A DNA stretch of 64,000 bases, taken from Paludibacteraceae bacterium (lineage in GTDB: Bacteria > Bacteroidota > Bacteroidia > Bacteroidales > Paludibacteraceae). Below are positions 53,784-62,840 of the stretch, one piece after another. Each line of letters opens with the position of its first letter. Within the stretch, counting starts at the first letter, position 1. Both the position numbers and the translations under genes were made by a program. The notes below the pieces were generated by a model, which was not told the origin of the DNA, did not search any database, and saw nothing but the letters and a program-made list of their open reading frames with translations. The DNA is taken from positions 62,001-126,000 of the forward strand of contig JAKSNH010000003.1 in NCBI GenBank assembly GCA_024399955.1, written 5' to 3'.

Positions 53784-55526
53784 TTAGAACTTCCAACTAA
53801 CACCAAACACACCATGTATACCTGGCGTTTGATAGCTAAATAGGATATCATTATAACGATTAATGTAGTTATTGAGTTGCAAGTAAAAACCAATGTTCTT
53901 CTTCCAATCATAACGAACACCTATGTTCAGGTCAATCAGCGTCTTACTCTTCACTTCTCCGTAGAACTGAGTCATTGATTTAACAGAACCGCAGAAATTA
54001 TTATCGCTATACAATGACCATTGCGAATTAATATGTGCATCTATGCGCAAATGAGCATCCCAAGACGGATGGTCATATACCGCATTCGGATCAAATCCTT
54101 TCTCATGGTTCTCTAACTCCATATTCTCAGGTATCCAATGATAATAATTTCCACTAGCCGTGATATGAATAATGTCCTGATAATGATACGTCAATTCCAT
54201 TCCCACTTTCCAACGCTGGTAATCGCAATACTCATAATGCACAAATCCACCAGGTTTCAGCGATGTTGAGTCCACATAGAAAATGATTTGATTCTTCATA
54301 AAGGCATACCCGGCATAGATATCCAACAATAAATTGTCCGTCGGACGGATCTTAAATCCCACAAAAGCATCAACCGGAGTATATGAACTAACGTGGTCAG
54401 ATGCTACACCTCGCGCTATGTTACGATACGGGCAAGTAGCCATATAACCATCCAATGTACCAGTACTAAACTTACCTGTTGCTCCACCATATACAGCAAG
54501 CCACTGCGGCACAATGTGGTACTCCAAATAAACATCCGGTGACGGAGCAAAACTAATCTCACTATTCGAGGACATCATTTGTCCTTTTCCAAAATTGACA
54601 TCCAAGTTAACCCCTACGCGAGCTCTCAAACGATCACCAACGTAGCGATAATAGGGATTAATACGGAGGGCATGACGAGAAAGAACATTGCGTTTAGAAC
54701 TCGTTTCATTCCATAATTCCTCTTCTACAGAATAGAATGCATTCTGCACGTAAATATTACCACCTACACGATGCTCATCTCCATTCCATTCCACATTGGC
54801 TCTAGTACGTGCCTGATGCTCAGATACCAAATTAGGCAATACAAAAGCTTGATAGCCTAATTCTACATCATACAAGATATCTGCATTCTTACGCGAACGA
54901 ACTCCGGCATTCACATTAACCGTCCAGATAGACTGTTTGTCATCCTTTTTTAAATCACTAAAATGGCGAATAGACAAGCCGTTTTTATCCAAACTCCAAT
55001 AACGGCCATAACGAGTGAAAAAGGTGTTCTTACCACTAACATTCAAATAAGTCTCTAACGAAGAGAACTGCTTAACAAAGTTCATACCAACCTTAGTCTC
55101 TTCCCATGTCTTCAGTCCCCAAGCGGCATCATGATGCGCATATAAATCTAATTTTACACCCTTAGACCCCTTGCCGGATACCGGCACCGAATAACCAAAA
55201 TCCAAATACGTATTGGAATGTCCAGCCGCTACATCCAAGTGTCCATCCCACTTCTCCTGTTTAGGAAGAGGTGTATTAACAAATCGCATCGGTTTAGCAT
55301 TGTATGCTGAACTATCTTGTTCAATTGCATCCGAATACTTAATCTCCACTTGCGGTTCTTGGATATCCAATCGCGAAGGAGAGGCATTCACTTTTCCTAC
55401 CGGCTGAATAATTGGTTGGAACTCACGCTCCACTGTGACTGAACGTGATAATGTATCCTGCTGCGCAAACGCACAACCGATACTGCCACAAAAACCAATA
55501 AATGCAATCAATCTTGTGTGTTTCAT
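53784..55526 (-). CDS. Outer-membrane beta-barrel protein paired with a TPR protein
   Basis: 580 residues. Signal peptide about 1-21 (cleaved near FAQQD). A periplasmic stretch (SVTVEREFQPII, PVGKVNASPSR) is followed by about 16 amphipathic strands and a C-terminal aromatic residue (GVSWKF). I do not recognise a named family beyond an outer-membrane barrel. There is no TonB box or plug domain visible. It overlaps the upstream TPR gene by 4 bases (ATGA) and precedes the CCA-adding enzyme, so it is translated with the TPR protein. Confidence 0.7.
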   Translation of the reverse strand: MKHTRLIAFIGFCGSIGCAFAQQDTLSRSVTVEREFQPIIQPVGKVNASPSRLDIQEPQVEIKYSDAIEQDSSAYNAKPMRFVNTPLPKQEKWDGHLDVAAGHSNTYLDFGYSVPVSGKGSKGVKLDLYAHHDAAWGLKTWEETKVGMNFVKQFSSLETYLNVSGKNTFFTRYGRYWSLDKNGLSIRHFSDLKKDDKQSIWTVNVNAGVRSRKNADILYDVELGYQAFVLPNLVSEHQARTRANVEWNGDEHRVGGNIYVQNAFYSVEEELWNETSSKRNVLSRHALRINPYYRYVGDRLRARVGVNLDVNFGKGQMMSSNSEISFAPSPDVYLEYHIVPQWLAVYGGATGKFSTGTLDGYMATCPYRNIARGVASDHVSSYTPVDAFVGFKIRPTDNLLLDIYAGYAFMKNQIIFYVDSTSLKPGGFVHYEYCDYQRWKVGMELTYHYQDIIHITASGNYYHWIPENMELENHEKGFDPNAVYDHPSWDAHLRIDAHINSQWSLYSDNNFCGSVKSMTQFYGEVKSKTLIDLNIGVRYDWKKNIGFYLQLNNYINRYNDILFSYQTPGIHGVFGVSWKF

Positions 55527-58450
55527 AATTCGTCCTCCTCTTCTATATCTTCAGGATGTTCAGCTGCTTCTATTTGTTGCAACTTATCCAATACAATAGA
55601 CTGAATATCATCCTGACCTTTATAGTTATGTTGCAGAGTTAATAAATACTGTTTGGCTTGGAATAACTCACCACGAACCACATTAATATCCGATAATAAT
55701 ATCAAACTCTTTGCTAACCAATATTGGTGCTGGGTCTTCATGCTTGCAAAGGACATAATCTCGTTCTCTGCACCATTCATTGCATTCTGATTATAATATG
55801 CCAAAGCCAATAGATACTTAGACTCTGCCCCCTGTTCCATACGTACGTCCTTGGCCAAAACAGATAAGTCGGTTATGGCCTGACCATATTGCTCTTGATG
55901 CATAAAGGCTTTGGCTCGATCATAACGAGCTTCCTGACGAATAGCGTCCGTAATATCATTATCCGACATAATATCCGTGGCACTCGTAATAACAGCTCCG
56001 TAGTCATTCATCAGATACGAACAACGCAATACACCTAATTTGGCATTCTGCAAGTCCTTTTGTTTCAATCCAAATTGGGTCATTTGGGTAAAATAAACAC
56101 GAGCTTGTTCGTAATTCTGCGCATCATAACTAATCTCGGCTATACGGCTGTATGTTTGTTCTACATAAGCATTGTTCTTCTGCTCTGCCAACTGCAGATA
56201 TAATTCCAACGCCTTGGCCTTTTGACCGGATTGATAATAACTATCTGCACCATTATTGAGAGCCATCAAACAATTACGGCCACCAGGACAATACTGCTGC
56301 AAATAGGTCGAGAAAGCCGCAGCCGCCTCGCTGTAATGACCTAACATATACTGCAAATTACCTGCCGCAAAAGTAAGCGAATCCTCCTTGGAAGAAACCG
56401 ACATATTAAAAGCACCTAAACGCTTGGTATAGTCCACATAATCTCCTACTTTATTTTGCTCCACATATACCTGCTCCATGCCATCCAAAGCCGAATAAGC
56501 CTGCTCCGTAGCAGGATACGTCTCAATCGTCTGGCGATAAGCCTGAATAGCTTCATCATACATACCTAAATTACGGAAAATCATACCACGTTCCAAGGAT
56601 GCTGTACGAGCATATGAACTATTGGGATAGGCAGTCACTAAACGCGAATAGGCATTAATAGCTGCTAAACTATTCTCTTGCTGCAATTGCGCACGAGCAA
56701 TCTCATATAGAGCATCATCCGCATAATCAGACTTAGGATAGTTCGTCACTAACTGCTCCATCATAGCAATCTTATTAGGATAATGACGAAGCAAACCTAA
56801 TACATAACCACGTTGGAACAAGGCGTAATCAACACCCTGCTTACCTAAGTCAATCACCTGTTGATATGTATCGGCTGCTGTTTCAAATTGACGCGAATTA
56901 AACTGACAGTCACCTATTCGATTTAACGCATCGGCATATATTTTCTTGTCCTTCTTCACCTCATCACGAGCCGTAAAACAAGTGAAACAACCTAACGATT
57001 CAGTATATTTTTTAAGATTGAATGACACATATCCTTGCAAATAATCCGCCATCGCGTTGTTTTTAGATTGCATAAATGATGGCTGTTGACGGTATTTTAC
57101 TAAATCTGCCATAGCCGGCTCATACTGATGTAAACGATATCGAGCTTCTGCTCGGTAGTAATAAGCCTCTGTCTTATAATTAGACGTGCCCGATTCGTTT
57201 TGAATCACTTCGCTCATCCATCTAATCGTCTCTTCGTTTTTACCTTGTAACAAAGCATCTGCACCTAATTGATAGCGCAAGTATTGCTTAGTTTCTTGCA
57301 GTTTGCTATTAGGATTACGCAACGCACATACGGCATCCAAGGCTGCTACATAGTTCTTACTAGTCATATACATTGCAGCCAACATCTCATACACATCCTC
57401 TGTATGTTTAGATGCCGGATACTGTTTAAGGAAGTCATTGAAAGCATTGATACTCTCACCCAAAGCCGTTCCTGTTTGGTAGGTACATAGCGCATAGTTA
57501 TACATGGCTTCTTCGCGAATTGCCTTATCATGATCATATCGCATCGCAGCCTGATAACTTAATTTGGCCTTTTCTATATCACCTACTTTAACATAAGCAT
57601 GACCTAAATATAAACATACTTTTTCAGACAAACCAACATTATCTAATTTGACGGCTTTAAGATTGGTAATAGCATTCTTATAATCGCCTAAGTGATATTG
57701 CGCAGCAGCCAGAATATACACATCTTCATTCATTACTTCGCGCTCCTGCTCCTTAAAGGATTGCATATATCGTGTTAATCGTTCCACAGCCTCTTCATAA
57801 CGCTCGTTATTGTAAGCTATCTCACCTAATATACGCTCCATCTCGCCACTGTGTTTATTATTAGGATATTGCTCTAATAACTGCTTAGCACGAGTTTCGG
57901 CCAAATCAACATGATGCTGAGCGTAATATATCTGTGCCACTAAGTAAGGAGCCACCGTCTTGTATTCTGACGTTGTTTCAAGGGCCAATAAGTCGGGTAA
58001 GGCCTTTTCATAGTTCTCTTGTAAATAATAACTATATGCATAATAGAACCTACCCTGAAGGGCATACGGGCTATCTCCTTCGCGCAACGCTTTGAAGCAT
58101 GAAACGGCTTCGTTGAACTTATCTTGTTTGAGATAAGCTAAACCACGATAAAAAAAGAAAACAGGTTGTTCATCACGCTCCAATTGCTTCCATTTAACGC
58201 GATCAAATGTCTTTGTTGCGTTCTTATAACGCAGTTTTTCCACTTGTAGTACACCGATCATCGTCTGTACACTACTATAATACGTGGTATACGGATAATC
58301 CCGTAAATATTGTTTGAGCTCGTTTTGAGCCGACTTGTCGCGCTCGGTAAAAGACCGTTTTACCAAGGCGTACTGCTCCTCCACCTCATTGGCCATTACT
58401 GGAACCAAGAGGAGGAAAAACAGATTAGAAAAAATAATTAATCGTTTCAT
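55523..58450 (-). CDS. Large periplasmic tetratricopeptide-repeat protein
   Basis: 975 residues. Signal peptide about 1-20, then TPR-like helix pairs over nearly the whole length, with A/Y-rich repeats such as PYALQGRFYYAYSYYLQENYEKALPDL, YNNERYEEAVERLTRYM and YYQSGQKAKALELYLQL. The C terminus is acidic (IEEEDEL). It resembles envelope TPR scaffolds of Bacteroidetes. It overlaps potD (4 bases) and the barrel gene (4 bases), so the three are coupled. A scaffold for barrel assembly or peptidoglycan interaction is inference only. Confidence 0.75.
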   Translation of the reverse strand: MKRLIIFSNLFFLLLVPVMANEVEEQYALVKRSFTERDKSAQNELKQYLRDYPYTTYYSSVQTMIGVLQVEKLRYKNATKTFDRVKWKQLERDEQPVFFFYRGLAYLKQDKFNEAVSCFKALREGDSPYALQGRFYYAYSYYLQENYEKALPDLLALETTSEYKTVAPYLVAQIYYAQHHVDLAETRAKQLLEQYPNNKHSGEMERILGEIAYNNERYEEAVERLTRYMQSFKEQEREVMNEDVYILAAAQYHLGDYKNAITNLKAVKLDNVGLSEKVCLYLGHAYVKVGDIEKAKLSYQAAMRYDHDKAIREEAMYNYALCTYQTGTALGESINAFNDFLKQYPASKHTEDVYEMLAAMYMTSKNYVAALDAVCALRNPNSKLQETKQYLRYQLGADALLQGKNEETIRWMSEVIQNESGTSNYKTEAYYYRAEARYRLHQYEPAMADLVKYRQQPSFMQSKNNAMADYLQGYVSFNLKKYTESLGCFTCFTARDEVKKDKKIYADALNRIGDCQFNSRQFETAADTYQQVIDLGKQGVDYALFQRGYVLGLLRHYPNKIAMMEQLVTNYPKSDYADDALYEIARAQLQQENSLAAINAYSRLVTAYPNSSYARTASLERGMIFRNLGMYDEAIQAYRQTIETYPATEQAYSALDGMEQVYVEQNKVGDYVDYTKRLGAFNMSVSSKEDSLTFAAGNLQYMLGHYSEAAAAFSTYLQQYCPGGRNCLMALNNGADSYYQSGQKAKALELYLQLAEQKNNAYVEQTYSRIAEISYDAQNYEQARVYFTQMTQFGLKQKDLQNAKLGVLRCSYLMNDYGAVITSATDIMSDNDITDAIRQEARYDRAKAFMHQEQYGQAITDLSVLAKDVRMEQGAESKYLLALAYYNQNAMNGAENEIMSFASMKTQHQYWLAKSLILLSDINVVRGELFQAKQYLLTLQHNYKGQDDIQSIVLDKLQQIEAAEHPEDIEEEDEL

Positions 58451-59787
58451 TTACGAATATGTTTACGATGTTTATTTTGCAACGCACGCTGGCGGCGGTT
58501 ATTCATCACATGAATGATAGCAAAGGCAATAATAGCCAATAAAATGACAATAATCACAACCACCATCGTACTATTCAAGTTATCACCTTTGACGCGATTC
58601 CACATGGCTAACATAGCCTCCGTTTGTTCGTCACAATCATGCATTAACGCACAACGATCAATAATGGATTTGTCGGGATAGAAGACCTGATTAGCATGTA
58701 TCGCCTCAGCACCTTCGCCAAAGAAATACGTCAGGTCTGCTGTCTGTTCAATCTCATCATCATTAGCCCATTCCATAATGGTGGAATCGGCAATTACACT
58801 TACGTAACCAATCTCTTCCATATTAAGAATGGCATTCTCCGGCATACACATGAAATTGATGAAATAACTAGCAGCCTTCGTATTTTGAGCATACTTAGGA
58901 ATGCACCATCCGTCAAACCATACATTACTGCCTTCTTCAGGAATGACATACTTCAAATCAACGCCCATCTCAGCAGCCTCTTCAATAGCCCATTGAGCAT
59001 CACCCGACCATAGCAAATCCATCCAAGTCTTACCTTTGGTCATCTCTTCCTTTCCGAAATCAACTTCCCAACCGGCAATATTGTCCTTCATGCCCGTCAA
59101 GAATTTCTCCACACGTTCCATACGCTCCGGAGTAACATTAGCTATCAGATCCTCTTTAGTCTCCGTTCCTGCAGCAATCTCATCCTTGTAGCAATAGAGC
59201 ACAACCACCGAATAAATATCTCGGAAAGCATCCTTCATCAAAATACGATCCTTGAACATAGGATTCTGTAAACATCCCCAACTCTTTACTGCATCGCCAT
59301 CTACAAGCGCTGTATTATACAAGATACCGGTGGTTCCCCACATATATCCTACTGTGTAATCACTCACCAGCGTATTCGTATCCGGAGCCATTTGTTGGAA
59401 TTTATCAACAACAAAAGGTGCCACTAACTTGGTGTAATCAGGAGTTTCACCAAAGTTCTTGTCAATCTTGAGCAATAAATTATTACGAAGCATGCGTTCA
59501 ATAATATACTCGGACGGACATATAACGTCATAATCCTCATGACCAATCTCAATCTGAGTCAGCATACTTTCATTAATGTCGAAAGTCTGATAACTAACCA
59601 CAACTTCCTCTCCGGTCTGTTCTTTATACCATTCCGGAAATTTGTTTAATACATTGTCCATGTCAATGTAATCCTGCCAGTTGTACACTTTCAACGTGTG
59701 TTCACGGTCTGCGGCCGTTACATAGCTGGTTTGAAAACCCAATACGGCTGCCATAGCCAATACCAGAAAAAAATTCACTTTTTTCAT
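58447..59787 (-). CDS. potD: Spermidine/putrescine ABC transporter substrate-binding protein PotD with C-terminal membrane anchor
   Basis: 446 residues. The signal peptide has a hydrophobic core and ends near VTAAD. The PotD fold is seen in LKVYNWQDYIDMDNVL, VICPSEYIIERML and DAQWAIEEAAEMGVDLKYVIPEEGS. Odd: after the binding domain there is a second hydrophobic stretch (about residues 404-425) followed by a strongly basic tail (NNRRQRALQNKHRKHIRK). That would hold the protein to the inner membrane with its tail in the cytoplasm, unlike the usual soluble or lipid-anchored form. It overlaps potC and the TPR gene by 4 bases each. Confidence 0.92.
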   Translation of the reverse strand: MKKVNFFLVLAMAAVLGFQTSYVTAADREHTLKVYNWQDYIDMDNVLNKFPEWYKEQTGEEVVVSYQTFDINESMLTQIEIGHEDYDVICPSEYIIERMLRNNLLLKIDKNFGETPDYTKLVAPFVVDKFQQMAPDTNTLVSDYTVGYMWGTTGILYNTALVDGDAVKSWGCLQNPMFKDRILMKDAFRDIYSVVVLYCYKDEIAAGTETKEDLIANVTPERMERVEKFLTGMKDNIAGWEVDFGKEEMTKGKTWMDLLWSGDAQWAIEEAAEMGVDLKYVIPEEGSNVWFDGWCIPKYAQNTKAASYFINFMCMPENAILNMEEIGYVSVIADSTIMEWANDDEIEQTADLTYFFGEGAEAIHANQVFYPDKSIIDRCALMHDCDEQTEAMLAMWNRVKGDNLNSTMVVVIIVILLAIIAFAIIHVMNNRRQRALQNKHRKHIRK

Positions 59788-60638
59788 TTTTTAATTTGTT
59801 TAGAAGTACGTAAATTAGAAATAATTAATAACACCAATATGGTGAGGAATATTAAGGAAAAGAGGGGCCTTAACTCTGGAGTTAATCCTCCTTTTCGTGC
59901 ATCTGAATAAATAAAGGTTGAGAGCGTCTCCAATCCATTGCTACCCTTCGTGAAGAACGTTACACCAAAGTCATCAATGGATAAAGTCAAACTCAATATG
60001 AAACCACTAATCATACTGGGCCATAATTCCGGCACAAGTACTTTACGAAAAGCCTGCGAAGGTGTAGCTCCCAAGTCCAAAGCAGCCTCATAGATATTAG
60101 GATTCATCTTTTGTAACCTCGGCATCACCGATAATACCACATACGGTGTACAGAACACCACATGCGCAATAATAACGGTTACCAATCCGCGACTAATGCC
60201 CAAGAAAACAAATAACAAGAACAACGATATACCTGTAATAATATCAGGGTTAATCATCGGAACCGAGTTCAAAAACATAACACCCTTGCGATAACGCTGA
60301 CTTAGATTAAAAATACCTATCGCCGCTATCGTTCCCAAAATAGTGGAAACCAATGCTGCCGAAAAAGCAATCACTACCGTGTAAATAAGTGCACGGTATA
60401 AGTTTGGATCGACACGCACGTTATCCGATAAGTCATACCCCGTAAAAAGATTCTCATATAAGCCTATCGTAAAACCCGTCCAGTTGCCCAACACCTTGCT
60501 CTTCGTAAAAGAAAAGACAATAATAAGCAAAATAGGCGTATAAAGCACAAAGAGCAACAGCCAGAGGTAACCCTGACTTAATATGCGCGACCATATACTA
60601 CGCTTGTCGATTGATGTCCTCGTTGTCATTGCTACCAA
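59784..60638 (-). CDS. potC: Polyamine ABC transporter permease PotC
   Basis: 284 residues with six membrane helices. The EAA loop, ALDLGATPSQAFRKVLVPELWPS, contacts the ATPase. It is shorter at the N terminus than PotB partners in some species but complete. The start overlaps potB by 41 bases (or 32 if the later ATG is used), and the 3' end overlaps potD (ATGA). Confidence 0.94.
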   Translation of the reverse strand: MVAMTTRTSIDKRSIWSRILSQGYLWLLLFVLYTPILLIIVFSFTKSKVLGNWTGFTIGLYENLFTGYDLSDNVRVDPNLYRALIYTVVIAFSAALVSTILGTIAAIGIFNLSQRYRKGVMFLNSVPMINPDIITGISLFLLFVFLGISRGLVTVIIAHVVFCTPYVVLSVMPRLQKMNPNIYEAALDLGATPSQAFRKVLVPELWPSMISGFILSLTLSIDDFGVTFFTKGSNGLETLSTFIYSDARKGGLTPELRPLFSLIFLTILVLLIISNLRTSKQIKK

Positions 60639-61383
60639 AGAATGAAGTTAAACCTATTATAATCAGCATAATCAACGATAATGCTGCTCCATAATTCCAC
60701 ATTGCTATACCTCCTTCACCAAAACTGCGCTGGATAAGCGAACCAAACAACGTGATTTTGTTCTGCGTCAACAATTCCGATATGGCAAAAGTAGATACGG
60801 TTGGCATAAAGACCATCACAATACCCGAATACACACCGGGCAAGGATAACGGCACTACCACCTTCGTAAAGGTCTTCCATCGGTCAGCACCCAAGTCTTG
60901 CGAGGCCTCCAATAGACTCACATCTATCTTTTGCAACGTATTGTAAATGGGATAAATCATAAACGGCAAGAAATCGTAACACATGCCAAATAACAATGCC
61001 CCTTCGCCTAAAGGCAAGTTAAACATATGGAAGAGTTCCACTGTAGCTAAGGTGCGAAGGAGGAAATTAATCCACATTGGCAAAATGAACAGCATTGCCA
61101 TCACAGCCGGAGTTCGGAACGACTGCATTGCCATAAAATACGCGGCAGGATAGCCTAATACTATACATATAATGGTCGTTAATGCTGCAATCGCTATCGA
61201 ATAAATAAATGTATTCACCGCCTCTGTGCGTTGGAAGAATTGCACAAAGTTCTGCAATGTGAAGCCACCTTGCTGACCGGTGAATGCGTAAATACCAATC
61301 AGTATCAACGGCAACACCACAAAGAAGACCAAGATAGCCACATAGGGCCAAACCCAGTTTTTCCTATTTTGTATCAGTTTCAT
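60598..61383 (-). CDS. potB: Polyamine ABC transporter permease PotB
   Basis: 261 residues with six membrane helices. The EAA motif is [23 protein letters not shown]. It pairs with PotC in the inner membrane. It overlaps potA by 20 bases and potC by 41. The C-terminal tail after the last helix is short and charged. Confidence 0.94.
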   Translation of the reverse strand: MKLIQNRKNWVWPYVAILVFFVVLPLILIGIYAFTGQQGGFTLQNFVQFFQRTEAVNTFIYSIAIAALTTIICIVLGYPAAYFMAMQSFRTPAVMAMLFILPMWINFLLRTLATVELFHMFNLPLGEGALLFGMCYDFLPFMIYPIYNTLQKIDVSLLEASQDLGADRWKTFTKVVVPLSLPGVYSGIVMVFMPTVSTFAISELLTQNKITLFGSLIQRSFGEGGIAMWNYGAALSLIMLIIIGLTSFFGSNDNEDINRQA

Positions 61384-62800
61384 TTTTTTCTACTTTGTAC
61401 AAACGAATCCAACTTGGAGCAATCTTAATTCCTACACGATCGCCCTTATCCCAGATATCATTAGTATCTACATATATATCGTCACCATCATCCGTACGAA
61501 TCTGCAAGTGATAATGGTCACCCTTGTACAGAATGAAATATACCTCACCACTCAATGTACCATCTTCCTCGTCATCTTGCAAATTAATATGGTTGAAATC
61601 AACCTCTATATCCACTTCCTCTCCGGGCTCAAAACGTTCTGCCATACGATCTGGTACATCCCATAACTCATCCAAGAACTCCACTTGATTATCCTCACGC
61701 ATCGTGCCATGGAACGTATTGCATAATTGCGTTTTTTTCATCACCTGGATATCCTCAGGTTTAACCAATAAAGCGACTCTTGATCCGGGTTCAAAAGCAT
61801 GATAGTCCTGCACCTCCAATTCATATCCATTATCCGTCATAACCGTCATGTGATAATGAACACCCTTGAAGATACATGTCTTAACTTCCCCATATAACTG
61901 CCAGGGTTCATCCTTCAACTTTGAATTTTCCACTTTAGACTCAGATATATACCAATCTTCCGGACGAATCACCACATCCACTTCCGTGTCCTCACCAAAG
62001 CCGTGATCCACACACTCAAAGTCATAGTCGCAGAAATGTACCAAACCATCCTTCACCATCACCGCATCCAATATATTGCTCTCGCCGATGAAGTCTGCTA
62101 CGAAACTGCTTTGTGGCTCATTGTAAATATCCGTTGGTTTACCTATTTGCAGTATCTTACCTTCGCGCATCACCACAATACGGTCGCTCAGCGTCAACGC
62201 CTCCTCCTGATCGTGTGTTACGTAAATAAATGTAATACCCAACTTATCGTGCATCTCACGCAATTCCAACTGCATATCGCTGCGCATCTTCCTATCCAAT
62301 GCCGATAAGGGTTCATCCAATAACAACACCTCCGGTTCATTGATGATGGCACGAGCAATTGCCACACGCTGCTGCTGACCGCCACTCAAACTATCTACAT
62401 CGCGGTACTCATAATCAGACATACTCACCATCTTAAGCGCCTTCTTAACTCGTTTCTCTATCTCATACGGCTCCATCTTCTTGAGTTTCAAACCAAACGC
62501 CACATTCTCATATACATTCAAATGAGGAAACAATGCGTACTTCTGGAATACGGTATTCACCGGACGCTCATTGGGAGGTGTATCCGTTACATCCTCACCA
62601 TTCAATAGTATATCTCCGGTTGTAGCAACCTGAAAACCGGCTATACATCGGAGTAGGGTGGTCTTGCCACAACCCGATGGACCTAATATAGTCACAAACT
62701 CGCCCTTACGAACTTGCAGGCTGACATCATTCAGCGCAAACTTACCATCCTCAAACTGCTTTGATACATGGTTAACTTCAATGATATAGTCGTTCTTCAT
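61364..62800 (-). CDS. potA: Polyamine ABC transporter ATPase PotA with two TOBE-like repeats
   Basis: 478 residues, about 100 longer than E. coli PotA. Walker [10 protein letters not shown] near 37-45, Q-loop [15 protein letters not shown], signature [14 protein letters not shown], Walker [12 protein letters not shown] and switch His VTHDQEEA are all present. Residues about 305-360 ([17 protein letters not shown]) and 405-470 ([17 protein letters not shown]) are two similar TOBE-type units. Between them and the ATPase is an insertion with heptamer-coded KVENSKLK. It lies 26 bases downstream of the gpmI stop. Confidence 0.95.
   Translation of the reverse strand: MKNDYIIEVNHVSKQFEDGKFALNDVSLQVRKGEFVTILGPSGCGKTTLLRCIAGFQVATTGDILLNGEDVTDTPPNERPVNTVFQKYALFPHLNVYENVAFGLKLKKMEPYEIEKRVKKALKMVSMSDYEYRDVDSLSGGQQQRVAIARAIINEPEVLLLDEPLSALDRKMRSDMQLELREMHDKLGITFIYVTHDQEEALTLSDRIVVMREGKILQIGKPTDIYNEPQSSFVADFIGESNILDAVMVKDGLVHFCDYDFECVDHGFGEDTEVDVVIRPEDWYISESKVENSKLKDEPWQLYGEVKTCIFKGVHYHMTVMTDNGYELEVQDYHAFEPGSRVALLVKPEDIQVMKKTQLCNTFHGTMREDNQVEFLDELWDVPDRMAERFEPGEEVDIEVDFNHINLQDDEEDGTLSGEVYFILYKGDHYHLQIRTDDGDDIYVDTNDIWDKGDRVGIKIAPSWIRLYKVEKNETDTK
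61911..61942 (-). repeat. Heptamer repeat tract inside potA
   Basis: On the minus strand: GTCTAAA, GTGGAAA, ATTCAAA, GTTGAAG, GATGAAC, a 7-base period encoding [12 protein letters not shown] between the ATPase domain and the first TOBE unit. Confidence 0.6.
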
Positions 62801-62802
62801 TC

Positions 62803-62840
62803 TTGCAATTTACAAATTAGCAATTATCAATCAGCAATCA
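62803..62840 (-). repeat. Heptamer repeat tract at the gpmI/potA junction
   Basis: On the minus strand: ATTGCTG, ATTGATA, ATTGCTA, ATTTGTA, AATTGCA, a 7-base period. It forms the last residues and stop codon of gpmI and most of the 26-base gap to potA. Confidence 0.65.
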
